NCBI GenBank assembly: GCA_021828285.1
Contig: JAKASG010000008.1
Location: forward strand, 1-60,613
Source: Acidobacteriota bacterium
Lineage (GTDB): Bacteria; Acidobacteriota; Terriglobia; UBA7540
Length of the DNA: 60,613 bases
Reading direction: 5' to 3'
Position 1 is the first letter of the stretch. Each line of letters opens with the position of its first letter. This document shows, piece after piece, positions 25,894 through 35,341 of this stretch. A program made the translations under genes and the position numbers. Below the pieces are notes generated by a model. That model saw only the letters and a list, made by a program, of their open reading frames with translations. It was not told the DNA's origin and ran no database searches.

Positions 25894-27007
25894 ATGGAAA
25901 GCTTTCAGGAACTGGAACGGGAATTCGAAGACTTGAAGCGCCGCTCGGACGAGCTGCGGAGCTTTCTTTGACGCCCCGCGATTGCGCCGGGAGCTGGAAC
26001 CGCTCGAAAAAGAGATCGTCCGTCCCGGCTTTTGGCAGGATTCCGAAGCCGCCCAGAAAATCCTGAGCCAGCGCAAGCGCCTCGCGGAGTGGATTGAAGA
26101 AGACGAGAAACTTGCGCGCCGCGCAACAGACATCTCCGCTTATTTCGAACTGGCCGCCGAGGGTGAAAGCGTTTCATCTGAGCTTGAGAACGAGCTTCGC
26201 GTGCTTCGCGGCGAAATCGAGCGCTTTGAGACGACCACGCTCCTCTCGGGTGAACACGACGCCCGCAACGCCTTGGTGACGATTCACCCGGGCGCAGGCG
26301 GCACGGAATCGCAGGATTGGGCGGAAATGCTGCTGCGCATGTACCGGCGCTGGGCGGAGCGCAAAGGCTTCAAGTTCACGCTCAACGATTTTCAGGCGGG
26401 CGAAGAAGCCGGGCTTAAATCCGCAACCTTCACGGTGGAAGGCGAGTACGCTTACGGGCTGCTCAGCTCGGAATCGGGCGTTCACCGCCTGGTGCGCATT
26501 TCGCCCTTCGACCAAGCCGCGCGGCGGCACACTTCATTTGCCTCTGTTTTCGTCAGCCCGGAAATTGATGACACCATCAACATCGAAATCAAGCCGGAAG
26601 ACTTGAGGATTGAAACTTACCGCTCCACCGGCAAAGGCGGGCAGCACGTGAATACCACGGACTCCGCCGTCCGGATCACTCACATCCCGACGGGGACCGT
26701 CGCGCAATGCCAGAACGAGCGTTCTCAGCACCGCAACCGCGAGATGGCGATGAAGTTTCTTCGCTCGCGCCTTTATGAGCTCGAGCTGCACCGGAGGCAG
26801 GAGGCCGCGCAAAAGCTCGAGGACGCCAAGAGCGACATCGCCTTTGGCAATCAGATCCGCTCTTACGTGCTTCATCCTTACCGGATGGTTAAGGACTTGC
26901 GCACGCGCATCGAAGGGTCCGATACGGACCGCGTCCTCGACGGCGACATTGACGCCTTCATTAAAGCTTATCTCATCAGCCGCCGCGCTGCCCGCAAAGC
27001 CGCATAG
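25894..27007 (+). CDS. prfB: Peptide chain release factor 2 with programmed +1 frameshift
   Basis: RF2 reads UGA/UAA stop codons and triggers peptide release. The gene is in two frames: ATG at 25894 starts a 25-codon frame ending CTT TGA (CTT 25966-25968, TGA 25969-25971), and reading resumes in the +1 frame at GAC (25970). The product would be about 370 aa, normal for RF2. The classical shift site CTTTGAC is intact, with a Shine-Dalgarno-like CGGAG (25957-25961) 4 nt upstream. Downstream are SPF (VRISPFDQAARRHTSF), the RF2 tripeptide, and GGQ (STGKGGQHVN), the catalytic loop. CGGGAG supports the start ATG. This is regulation, not a broken gene: low RF2 favours the shift. Confidence 0.95.
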
Positions 27008-27008
27008 A

Positions 27009-27030
27009 CGCCGCGAAGGCGGCTTTTCTC
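27009..27030 (+). terminator. Rho-independent terminator after prfB
   Basis: GCCGC (27010-27014) and GCGGC (27019-27023) pair around GAAG, directly followed by TTTT. It starts 2 nt after the prfB stop and separates prfB from the convergent ispH gene. Confidence 0.55.
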
Positions 27031-27070
27031 ATTCGAAATCAAAATGCCGGCAGGGAGGATTTCCCGAAGG

Positions 27071-28027
27071 CTAGCGGAGCGAACCGCGCTCGATCAATTC
27101 GTGGGAAAGCTCGGGAGGAGGTCTGAAGGTGATTCGTTCCTCGATGACCTCGATCTCTTCAACTTCGCGAACTCCGTTGTCTCTGAAATACTCGACCACT
27201 TGCTGAACCAGGTGTTCGGGAGCCGATGCGCCCGCCGCGATTCCCAGGACGGTTGTTCCTTCGAGCCATTCGGGATCAATCATCGAAACATCGTCAATCA
27301 GGTGCGCCCGCGCGCCCGAAGCCTCCGCAACTTCCTTCAGCCGTTTCGAGTTGGAGCTGTTCTCCGAGCCGATGACCAGGACGAGTTCGGCCTGGCGCGC
27401 GATCGCTTTGACGGCGTTCTGGCGGTTTTGCGTGGCATAACAGATGTCGTCGCTCGAAGGGACGGCAAGAGCGGGGAAGCGCCGCCGCAGAACGGCGATG
27501 ATTTCATTCGCGTCGTCCACGCCGAGAGTGGTCTGTGTCAGGACAGCGACGCGCTCGGGATCGGGCGGCTGGATTCGCTCCGCCTCCTCTTTGCTCCCGA
27601 CCAGCGCAATCCTCCCCGGCACTTCGCCCATCGTGCCGATAACTTCGTCGTGGCCCTCGTGTCCCACGAGGATGATGAAGCGCCCGTCCCTGGCGAAACG
27701 CAGGGCCTCGAGGTGAACTTTCGTCACGAGCGGGCAGGTTGCGTCAACAACTTTCAGCTTGCGTTCCGCGGCCTTCGCCCGGACTTCTGGCGAGACGCCG
27801 TGGGCGCTGAAAATCACCAGCCCGCCCTCCGGAACTTCCTCGGCGCTCTCGACAAACACCACGCCCTTCTTCGCCAGGGAATCGATCACGTGCTTGTTGT
27901 GCACGATTTCCTTGCGGACGTAAATCGGCCCTTCGAATAGTTCAAGGCTGGCGTTCACCACGTCAATCGCGCGGTCCACGCCGGCGCAAAATCCGCGCGG
28001 CTTGGCTAGTAGGAGTTTTTGGATCAT
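27071..28027 (-). CDS. ispH: 4-hydroxy-3-methylbut-2-enyl diphosphate reductase
   Basis: Last enzyme of the MEP isoprenoid pathway: reduces HMBPP to IPP and DMAPP using a [4Fe-4S] cluster. The 318-aa protein has the three cluster cysteines at Cys14 (KPRGFCAGVDRA), Cys98 (DATCPLVTKVH) and Cys196 (DDICYATQNRQ), plus the conserved HEGHDEVIGTMGE segment and SENSSNSKRL. The length is typical. It converges with prfB and follows tldE on the minus strand with a 96-nt gap, so it may belong to the same transcript as tldD-tldE or have its own promoter in that gap. Confidence 0.95.
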   Translation of the reverse strand: MIQKLLLAKPRGFCAGVDRAIDVVNASLELFEGPIYVRKEIVHNKHVIDSLAKKGVVFVESAEEVPEGGLVIFSAHGVSPEVRAKAAERKLKVVDATCPLVTKVHLEALRFARDGRFIILVGHEGHDEVIGTMGEVPGRIALVGSKEEAERIQPPDPERVAVLTQTTLGVDDANEIIAVLRRRFPALAVPSSDDICYATQNRQNAVKAIARQAELVLVIGSENSSNSKRLKEVAEASGARAHLIDDVSMIDPEWLEGTTVLGIAAGASAPEHLVQQVVEYFRDNGVREVEEIEVIEERITFRPPPELSHELIERGSLR

Positions 28028-28123
28028 CGCTTCGGTGCGTCCTCGAACGCCTTCATCCTAACAGATTCGTCCGGAGGGGTCAAAGACAGCCGGAGTCCGA
28101 TGACGCGCAGTGCGATGAGCCAC

Positions 28124-29461
28124 CTAAAACTTTGTAACGGAGGAGAAATTGAATTCGCGGATTTTCATGGCGGGGACGACCATCTCGAAGGACTCTTCGC
28201 CGGCGGCGCGTTGCGGCACGCCCATCATTTCCACTTGCCGCAACATCTCAATGACGCTCTGGTTGAACCGCATATTCTTCACGCCGCCGCGAATTTGCCC
28301 GCCTTCGATCCTGAACAATCCGTCGCGAGTCATGCCGGTGAGGATTTTCTGATAAGGATCAACCTCGCGGATATACCAGAAGCGTGTGACGAGCAGGCCG
28401 TCGGCCGTTGAACGAATCATTTCATCGCGCGAAGTCTTGTCGCCTTCGATGACGAGATTCATCGGCGCTTCGCCGTATTCGTTCGGCAGGGGAAAACCGT
28501 GGCCGGTAGGCTCGGTGCCGGTTTTGCGCGCCGTCTGGCGGGCGTACACCACGTTTTTGACCACGCCGCGTTCGACGAGTTCGACGCGCTGCCGCGGCAT
28601 GCCTTCGCCGTCGAAAGGTGGCCCGCTTTGCAAAGGGTGATAGACATCGTCGCGAACGCTGATGTTCGCGCCGAAGACGTCCTGGCCGACGCGCCCGGTG
28701 AGGCAGCTTCGTTTCTCATGGATGGCGAGCCCGCCGAAATCGAAAAAGAGGAAGCCGAGCAGGTCAAGCACGGCGGCCGCCTCCAGAATGACCGTGTATT
28801 TTCCGGGCGGGATTTCCTTGGGGTCGCTGCTCTCGAGCGCTTTGCGCGCCGCGGACTCTGCCAGGGCTTCCGGTTCGAGTTCGCCAAATGAGGTTGCCGT
28901 TTTCTTGGCCCAGCCCGTGCTCGTTCCCGCCATCATGGTCACGGAAAATTCTGAAATCGTGTCCTCGTAGAACGCTTCGAGGCCGCGCGAGTTGAAAAGC
29001 GCCATCGCCGATGATCCGCTCGAACAGACGCCGGCCGCAGTCAGTTGATCCTTTTCCGCGCGCTCGATGACTGTTTTGACCGTCGTCGCCCGGGATTGCG
29101 GGTCGAGCGAAGCGGTTTGCGGGTCGAAGCGGTTTACGGCTCGGTAGGTCTGCGGCCCTGGCATGGGCAGCAGGTCAGGGCTCGGCGGCTGAAGACGGGC
29201 GAGTTCGAGAGCATTTTCGCAGACTTGCCGGATGGACGCCTCGTCGAACCGGTTGGTACTCGCGCGCGCGGTGCGCGCATCCGTCACCGCCCGGACGGAA
29301 AGTGATGACCCTTCTTCGGCGACGTTCTGATGAATGATGTTGTTGGCAAAACGAGTGAGCGCGTAGGAAGAGTTCGAGATCCAGGCTTCCGTTTCCTGCG
29401 CGGTCGAATATTTCAGCACCGTGTCAAAAATTTCCTTCGCGCGTTTGCGGGAGAAGCTCAT
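28124..29461 (-). CDS. tldE: TldE/PmbA family peptidase subunit
   Basis: Non-catalytic partner of the TldD/TldE zinc protease, a cytosolic heterodimer that digests unfolded peptides and matures some RiPP peptides (for example microcin B17). The 445-aa protein shows the family's N-terminal segment (AISNSSYALTRFANNIIHQN-like, about 27-47) and the C-terminal DGLLVTRFWYIREVDP and GLFRIEGGQIRGGVKN blocks. It lacks HExxxH, as TldE proteins do. It lies 149 nt downstream of tldD on the same strand. No peptide precursor gene was recognised nearby. Confidence 0.9.
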   Translation of the reverse strand: MSFSRKRAKEIFDTVLKYSTAQETEAWISNSSYALTRFANNIIHQNVAEEGSSLSVRAVTDARTARASTNRFDEASIRQVCENALELARLQPPSPDLLPMPGPQTYRAVNRFDPQTASLDPQSRATTVKTVIERAEKDQLTAAGVCSSGSSAMALFNSRGLEAFYEDTISEFSVTMMAGTSTGWAKKTATSFGELEPEALAESAARKALESSDPKEIPPGKYTVILEAAAVLDLLGFLFFDFGGLAIHEKRSCLTGRVGQDVFGANISVRDDVYHPLQSGPPFDGEGMPRQRVELVERGVVKNVVYARQTARKTGTEPTGHGFPLPNEYGEAPMNLVIEGDKTSRDEMIRSTADGLLVTRFWYIREVDPYQKILTGMTRDGLFRIEGGQIRGGVKNMRFNQSVIEMLRQVEMMGVPQRAAGEESFEMVVPAMKIREFNFSSVTKF

Positions 29462-29545
29462 CTTGAGTTTGGACGACGAGGTGATTGAGCGATGGGTGAT
29501 TGGAAAACCCTAAAACCGCGGTGCTCCCTTGCCTGCAGGAAGCGG

Positions 29546-29571
29546 CCCTCACGCTTGCTAAGGGGTGAGGG
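29546..29571. repeat. Stem-loop between tldD and tldE
   Basis: CCCTCAC and GTGAGGG (7 bp) flank a 12-nt loop in the 149-nt gap. It may modulate read-through or transcript stability between the two genes. No U-tract. Confidence 0.4.
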
Positions 29572-29610
29572 CGGAGCGATGAACGCCTTCAATCGCCCTT
29601 CGCAGATCAC

Positions 29611-31068
29611 TCAGCCTCCGTACGCAACGCCAACCTGAATCTTTCGGAAACGCGCCGGCGAAGCGCCGTGCCCGGTGCCCATGGTTTGCATCGGCTGGCC
29701 CTTGCCGCAATTGGGCGTGCCCCACAGCGTCCATTCTTCCGGGCCGCAGACCGCGTCGCACGCATTCCAGAATTCCGTCGTGATGCCGCCGTAACTCGGA
29801 TTTTTCAGCATCCGCGTTTTCTTGCCGTGTTTGATCTCCCAGCCGATTTCCGTCCCGAACTGGAAATTATACCGGCGGTCGTCAATGGACCAGCTTCGGT
29901 TCGTTTCCATGTAAATCCCGTCGTCGGTGTCTGCAAGGAGATCATCGAACCGGCCCTGGCCGGGAAGCAGGCTGACGTTCGTCATGCGGACGAGCGGAAT
30001 GCGGTTCCAGCTTTCCGCGCGCATGGCGCCGCTCGACCGCGGCTGGCCGATTTCCGCCGCAGTCTCCCTCGATGTGAGATAGCCGACAAACAAACCGTGG
30101 TCAACGATGGGCGTGCGTTGCGCCGCGACGCCTTCATCGTCGTAAGCGAAGGTGCCGAGGCCCGGGCCGTGCTCGGGTGTCGCGTCGGCGACGATGTTCA
30201 CGATGTCGGAAGCGTATGGGAGCTTCCCTAGTTTTTCGAGCGTAAGGAAACTCATGCCGGCGAAATTCGCCTCCGTGCCCAGCACGCGGTCGAGCTCGAT
30301 GGGATGGCCGACCGACTCGTGCACCTGGAGGCCAAGCTGCGAGCTTTCAAGGATGATGTCCCGGACGCCGCGAGGGCACTGCTCGGCCTGATGGAGCGCC
30401 ACCGCTTCTTCGGCAACACGCGGGGCGTGGCGAAGCAGGTCCAGCTCCTCGATCAGCTCGTAGCCTTTCGTCTGATATTGTCCGCCGAAAGAGCTGGGAT
30501 AGGAGCGGCGCTGAATTTCATCGCCGTCGAACGAAGTGGCGACATAGCCCGCACCCGTCTGCGTCTTCGCCATCCAGATTTCAGATCCTTCGCTCGAAAG
30601 GAAGAGCTGTTCGATCCGGCGAAAGTCCATCGAGGCCTCGGCGAGCGTCACACCCTGGACTTTCCGCAACTCCGCATCCACGCCAAGCATCAGGCTGAGG
30701 CACGTGGAAACGGGAACCGAAAAAGGATCAATGCGGTAAGGAGCTTCCCAGCGGGCGGCGACCTTTTTCTCGGGCACCAGGCGAACATCGCGCTTTTTGG
30801 CGAGCGCGCTGGCGCGGGCGATTTCAACGGCGCGAGCGGCAGCAGCCGCAACCGCGCCTTTATCCGGATCGTCCGTCGCTGCGAATCCCCAGGCGCCATC
30901 CGCGATCACCCGAATGCCGAGGCCGGTCGAGTCGGAGTCACGGACCTGCGCCGCCTCCCCGTTTTTCGTCGCAAGATAGCGCTGGCGCACGTTCATAACC
31001 CGCACGTCGGCGTAGGAAGCGCCTCGCCCCAAAGCCGTATCCAATGCGTTTTGCGCAGAATCCTTCAT
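29611..31068 (-). CDS. tldD: TldD family zinc metalloprotease
   Basis: Catalytic subunit of the TldD/TldE protease. About 485 aa from the ATG at 31068 (MKDSAQNALD). The zinc-binding HESVGH stands in QVHESVGHPIELDRVLG, followed by GTEANFAG. The C-terminal region has MRAESWNRIPLVRMTNV and the Cys-containing NACDAVCGPEEW. An upstream in-frame ATG at 31158 would add 30 residues without family character and come within 10 nt of the ahcY stop; the shorter start is preferred although its ribosome-binding site is weak. It lies 99 nt after ahcY on the same strand. Confidence 0.92.
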   Translation of the reverse strand: MKDSAQNALDTALGRGASYADVRVMNVRQRYLATKNGEAAQVRDSDSTGLGIRVIADGAWGFAATDDPDKGAVAAAAARAVEIARASALAKKRDVRLVPEKKVAARWEAPYRIDPFSVPVSTCLSLMLGVDAELRKVQGVTLAEASMDFRRIEQLFLSSEGSEIWMAKTQTGAGYVATSFDGDEIQRRSYPSSFGGQYQTKGYELIEELDLLRHAPRVAEEAVALHQAEQCPRGVRDIILESSQLGLQVHESVGHPIELDRVLGTEANFAGMSFLTLEKLGKLPYASDIVNIVADATPEHGPGLGTFAYDDEGVAAQRTPIVDHGLFVGYLTSRETAAEIGQPRSSGAMRAESWNRIPLVRMTNVSLLPGQGRFDDLLADTDDGIYMETNRSWSIDDRRYNFQFGTEIGWEIKHGKKTRMLKNPSYGGITTEFWNACDAVCGPEEWTLWGTPNCGKGQPMQTMGTGHGASPARFRKIQVGVAYGG

Positions 31069-31167
31069 GCCGAGAATGCGGGCAAAGCTGAAGCGTGAAC
31101 TTCCTGGAAAAAAGCTCAGAATCCCGAACGTCTGGATCCATGAGTCGGACGCCGGCAAAACCCCGGG

Positions 31168-32442
<1,275 letters not shown>

Positions 32443-33600
32443 TTATTTTTCTCCTGCCTCTCTGCGCAAGCCTTCTGCCTGATCGCTCTTTTCCCACGTA
32501 AAGTCGGGATCCGTGCGGCCGAAATGGCCGTAGGCAGCCGTCTTGCGATAGCAAGGGCGCCGCAGATTGAGAGCTTTGATAATACCCTGGGGCGTCAGAT
32601 CAAAGTGCCCCCGCACAACCTCCGTCAGTTTGCGGTCGTCCATAGCGCCCGTGCCGAAGGTTTCTACCATGACCGAGACCGGTTCGACGACGCCGATGGC
32701 GTAAGCAAGCTGGACCTGCGCGCGCCGGGCTAGGCCGGCGGCAACCAGATTCTTCGCCACATAGCGCGCCATATAACACGCCGAGCGGTCCACTTTCGTC
32801 GGGTCCTTGCCGGAGAACGCGCCGCCGCCGTGTGGCGCCGAGCCTCCGTATGTGTCCACAATAATCTTCCGCCCCGTGAGGCCGGAATCGCCCACCGGCC
32901 CTCCGGTCACGAAGCGCCCCGTCGGATTGATGTGGAATTTGGTTTTGTCGTCCATCAAGCTTTTGGGAATCACCGGCCGAATGACGCATTCCGTGATGCC
33001 TTCGCGCAGCGTCTCATTCGAGACATCGGCGGAATGTTGCGAGGAGACCACGACCGAGTCCACGCGCACGGGTTTGAGGCCCTCGTATTCGACCGTGACT
33101 TGCGATTTCCCGTCCGGCCGAAGGAAATCGAGGATGCCTTTTCGCCGGACTTCCGCCAGGCGTCCGCATAGTTTGTGCGCCGCCATGATAGGAAAGGGCA
33201 TCAACTCTTCGGTTTCGTCGCAGGCATATCCGAACATGAGCCCTTGATCGCCGGCGCCGCCTGTATCCACTCCCTGCGCGATATCCGAACTCTGCCGGGT
33301 CAGGTTGACCGTTATGCGGCAGCCGTCCGCGGTGAATCCACCCGCCGGATCGCTATATCCAATCTCTCGAATGGTTTGGCGTACCAGCTTTTGGATGTCA
33401 AGCTCTGACGACGTGGTGATCTCGCCGATCACATAAACGTCTTCGCCTTTCGCCATGGACTCGCACGCCACGCGGCTGCGCGGGTCGCCGGCAAGCGCGG
33501 CGTCGAGCACCGCGTCCGAAATCTGATCACACATTTTGTCCGGATGACCTTCTGTAACCGATTCTGACGTAAACAGATACCGATGGTTTGATCCTGTCAC
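32443..33600 (-). CDS. metK: S-adenosylmethionine synthetase
   Basis: Makes S-adenosylmethionine from methionine and ATP. The 385-aa chain shows all three family signatures: [32 protein letters not shown] and [17 protein letters not shown]. The start is GTG at 33600, with AAAGGA 6 nt upstream. The gene abuts ahcY directly, giving a two-gene unit for making the methyl donor and clearing its by-product. The promoter-to-start distance (about 45 nt) leaves little room for a SAM riboswitch, and none was recognised. Confidence 0.96.
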   Translation of the reverse strand: MTGSNHRYLFTSESVTEGHPDKMCDQISDAVLDAALAGDPRSRVACESMAKGEDVYVIGEITTSSELDIQKLVRQTIREIGYSDPAGGFTADGCRITVNLTRQSSDIAQGVDTGGAGDQGLMFGYACDETEELMPFPIMAAHKLCGRLAEVRRKGILDFLRPDGKSQVTVEYEGLKPVRVDSVVVSSQHSADVSNETLREGITECVIRPVIPKSLMDDKTKFHINPTGRFVTGGPVGDSGLTGRKIIVDTYGGSAPHGGGAFSGKDPTKVDRSACYMARYVAKNLVAAGLARRAQVQLAYAIGVVEPVSVMVETFGTGAMDDRKLTEVVRGHFDLTPQGIIKALNLRRPCYRKTAAYGHFGRTDPDFTWEKSDQAEGLRREAGEK

Positions 33601-33651
33601 AGGATTCCTTTCTGACTCATATGAGGAGCTTCAGTCGCGTGCAAATGATAC

Positions 33652-33681
33652 AAGTTACCATGCCGCTGGTTTTGCTGTCAA
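33652..33681 (-). promoter_or_regulatory. Candidate promoter of the metK-ahcY operon
   Basis: On the minus strand, TTGACA (33676-33681, perfect) and TAACTT (33652-33657) are 18 nt apart. Initiation is expected close to 33645, giving a short leader. A 10-bp palindrome CTCATATGAG (33616-33625) lies in that leader and could be an operator or chance. Confidence 0.5.
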
Positions 33682-33832
33682 CGGATTCTCACAAATGGAA
33701 GTGGAAGGGTCCATCGTATCCCCCTGTTCATTTGAAGTGTGTGAGTGACAAGAGCGGGCAGGAGGCGGCCGCCTTTGCGAGGCGTGACTAAGGCAGACGC
33801 CGCTCGGAACCAGAGCTTTTGGACTGTTTCTA

Positions 33833-35296
33833 TCATGGAATGCGGCCTTGCGTATCGCTTCCCACAGGAGACTTTTCCGGCGCCTCCTGGTGGAGCGACG
33901 GATCGAGCGCGCCCTCCGCCCGGCCGACAGCATAATATTCAAATCGCGCGCGGCGGGCTGCGCGAGGGTCAAAGAAATTTCTTCCATCAACGAGAATTGG
34001 CGCTTCCATCAGGCCGTGGAGACGGTCGAAATCAATCGTTCGGAATTCATCCCACGCCGTGAGCAGCAGCGCTGCATGTGCGCCGCGCGCCGCTTCATAA
34101 GGGGACGAGCAATAGACGACTCGGCCGGAGCGAGGCGGCAATACCTGCTTGCAGTTCTCCATGGCCTGCGGGTCATAGAGCCGCACCGAAGCGCCCTCGG
34201 ACAATAACGCCTCGATGACCCGCAGGCTCGGGGTCTCGCGAGTGTCGTCCGTATCCGGCTTGTAGGCCAGTCCCCAAACCGCAACGGTCTTTGCCTCGAG
34301 AACCTGCAGGGCTTGCCGAATTTTTCTAACGAGTGCTTCGCTCCGGCGCAGGTTCACGCGTTCAACTTCCTGAAGAATCCCGCAGTCCACGCCCTGTTCT
34401 CTCGCAAGATGGATCAAGGCGCGCAAATCTTTGGGGAGGCAAAACCCGCCGAACCCGATTCCAGACTGAAGAAACTGGCCGCCGATTCTCGGATCGAACC
34501 CGAGCCCTCGCGCAATGGTTTCGACATCGGCATCCACTTTTTCGCAGAGGTCCGCGACCATGTTGATGAATGAAATCTTTGTGGCGAGGAAGGCGTTGGC
34601 TGCGTGTTTGAGGAGCCCTGCTGTCGTCAGGTTAGTGACGACCTTGGGAGAATCCACGGACCGATAGAGGTCCTCCAAAATTCCGCGCGCCCAGTCGGAT
34701 TCGGCGCCAATGACGATGCGGTCGGGATGGAAAATATCGTCCAGGGCCCGCCCTTCTCTCAAAAATTCCGGGTTAGAAGCCACATCGAATATCAGGATGC
34801 CATCGTTTGAAACAACTCCTGCGCCGGCTTTCCTGATTTTGGTATTCTTTGCGTAATGGAAAATCGCCCTTGTCACCCATTGGCCAGTGACGGGAGGAAC
34901 AGTGCTTTTGAGCACAATAAGCTTATCGCCGTTGAGGTTTTGCGCGATCGTGCGGACAACTGTCTCGACCTGGCTCAGGTCCGGAGTGCCATCTTCCCTC
35001 TGGGGTGTCCCGACGCAAACAAACACAACGGTTGCCTCTCGAATCGCTTCGGAAACATCTTCGGTGACGCGAAGCTTGCCGCTTTCCAAATGCCGTGCCA
35101 GGAGAGCTTCGATCCCCGGTTCGTAAAAATGTGGTTTACCGGTTTTCAGGATTGCAATCTTATTCGCATCCTCGTCCGCTCCCACCACCGGCCATCCCCA
35201 TTCGGCGAAGCCCAAAGCCGTAGGAAGACCCACGTGCCCCATTCCAAGAACCACAATCGTCATTTCGTTTTTATTTGATCGGATCGTCATAAGCAT
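33833..35296 (-). CDS. UDP-glucose/GDP-mannose dehydrogenase family protein
   Basis: Cytosolic NAD-dependent enzyme that oxidises a nucleotide sugar at C6 (typically UDP-glucose to UDP-glucuronate) for polysaccharide synthesis. The 487-aa protein has an N-terminal Rossmann motif (VVLGMGHVGLPTALGFAEWG), the catalytic cysteine in GIGFGGFCLPKDL (about Cys286), and the C-terminal UDP-binding domain (VWGLAYKPDTDDTRETPSL). A His/Asp/Gln-rich tail of about 35 residues is not conserved. The start could also be the ATG at 35263, where the Rossmann strand begins; neither has a clear ribosome-binding site. Substrate (UDP-Glc versus UDP-ManNAc) is not settled by sequence. Confidence 0.9.
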   Translation of the reverse strand: MLMTIRSNKNEMTIVVLGMGHVGLPTALGFAEWGWPVVGADEDANKIAILKTGKPHFYEPGIEALLARHLESGKLRVTEDVSEAIREATVVFVCVGTPQREDGTPDLSQVETVVRTIAQNLNGDKLIVLKSTVPPVTGQWVTRAIFHYAKNTKIRKAGAGVVSNDGILIFDVASNPEFLREGRALDDIFHPDRIVIGAESDWARGILEDLYRSVDSPKVVTNLTTAGLLKHAANAFLATKISFINMVADLCEKVDADVETIARGLGFDPRIGGQFLQSGIGFGGFCLPKDLRALIHLAREQGVDCGILQEVERVNLRRSEALVRKIRQALQVLEAKTVAVWGLAYKPDTDDTRETPSLRVIEALLSEGASVRLYDPQAMENCKQVLPPRSGRVVYCSSPYEAARGAHAALLLTAWDEFRTIDFDRLHGLMEAPILVDGRNFFDPRAARRARFEYYAVGRAEGALDPSLHQEAPEKSPVGSDTQGRIP

Positions 35297-35341
35297 GAGC
35301 TCAGCAAAATGGGAGCGGGGATTTCGGCCGCTGTGTGGTCC

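Noticed and set aside
25894-25971. prfB as a frameshifted pseudogene
   Set aside because: The CTTTGAC site, in-frame start and complete downstream domains match the conserved programmed frameshift.
33601-33832. SAM or SAH riboswitch upstream of metK-ahcY
   Set aside because: No recognised core was found and the likely transcript start leaves only about 45 nt of leader. A covariance-model scan would be decisive.
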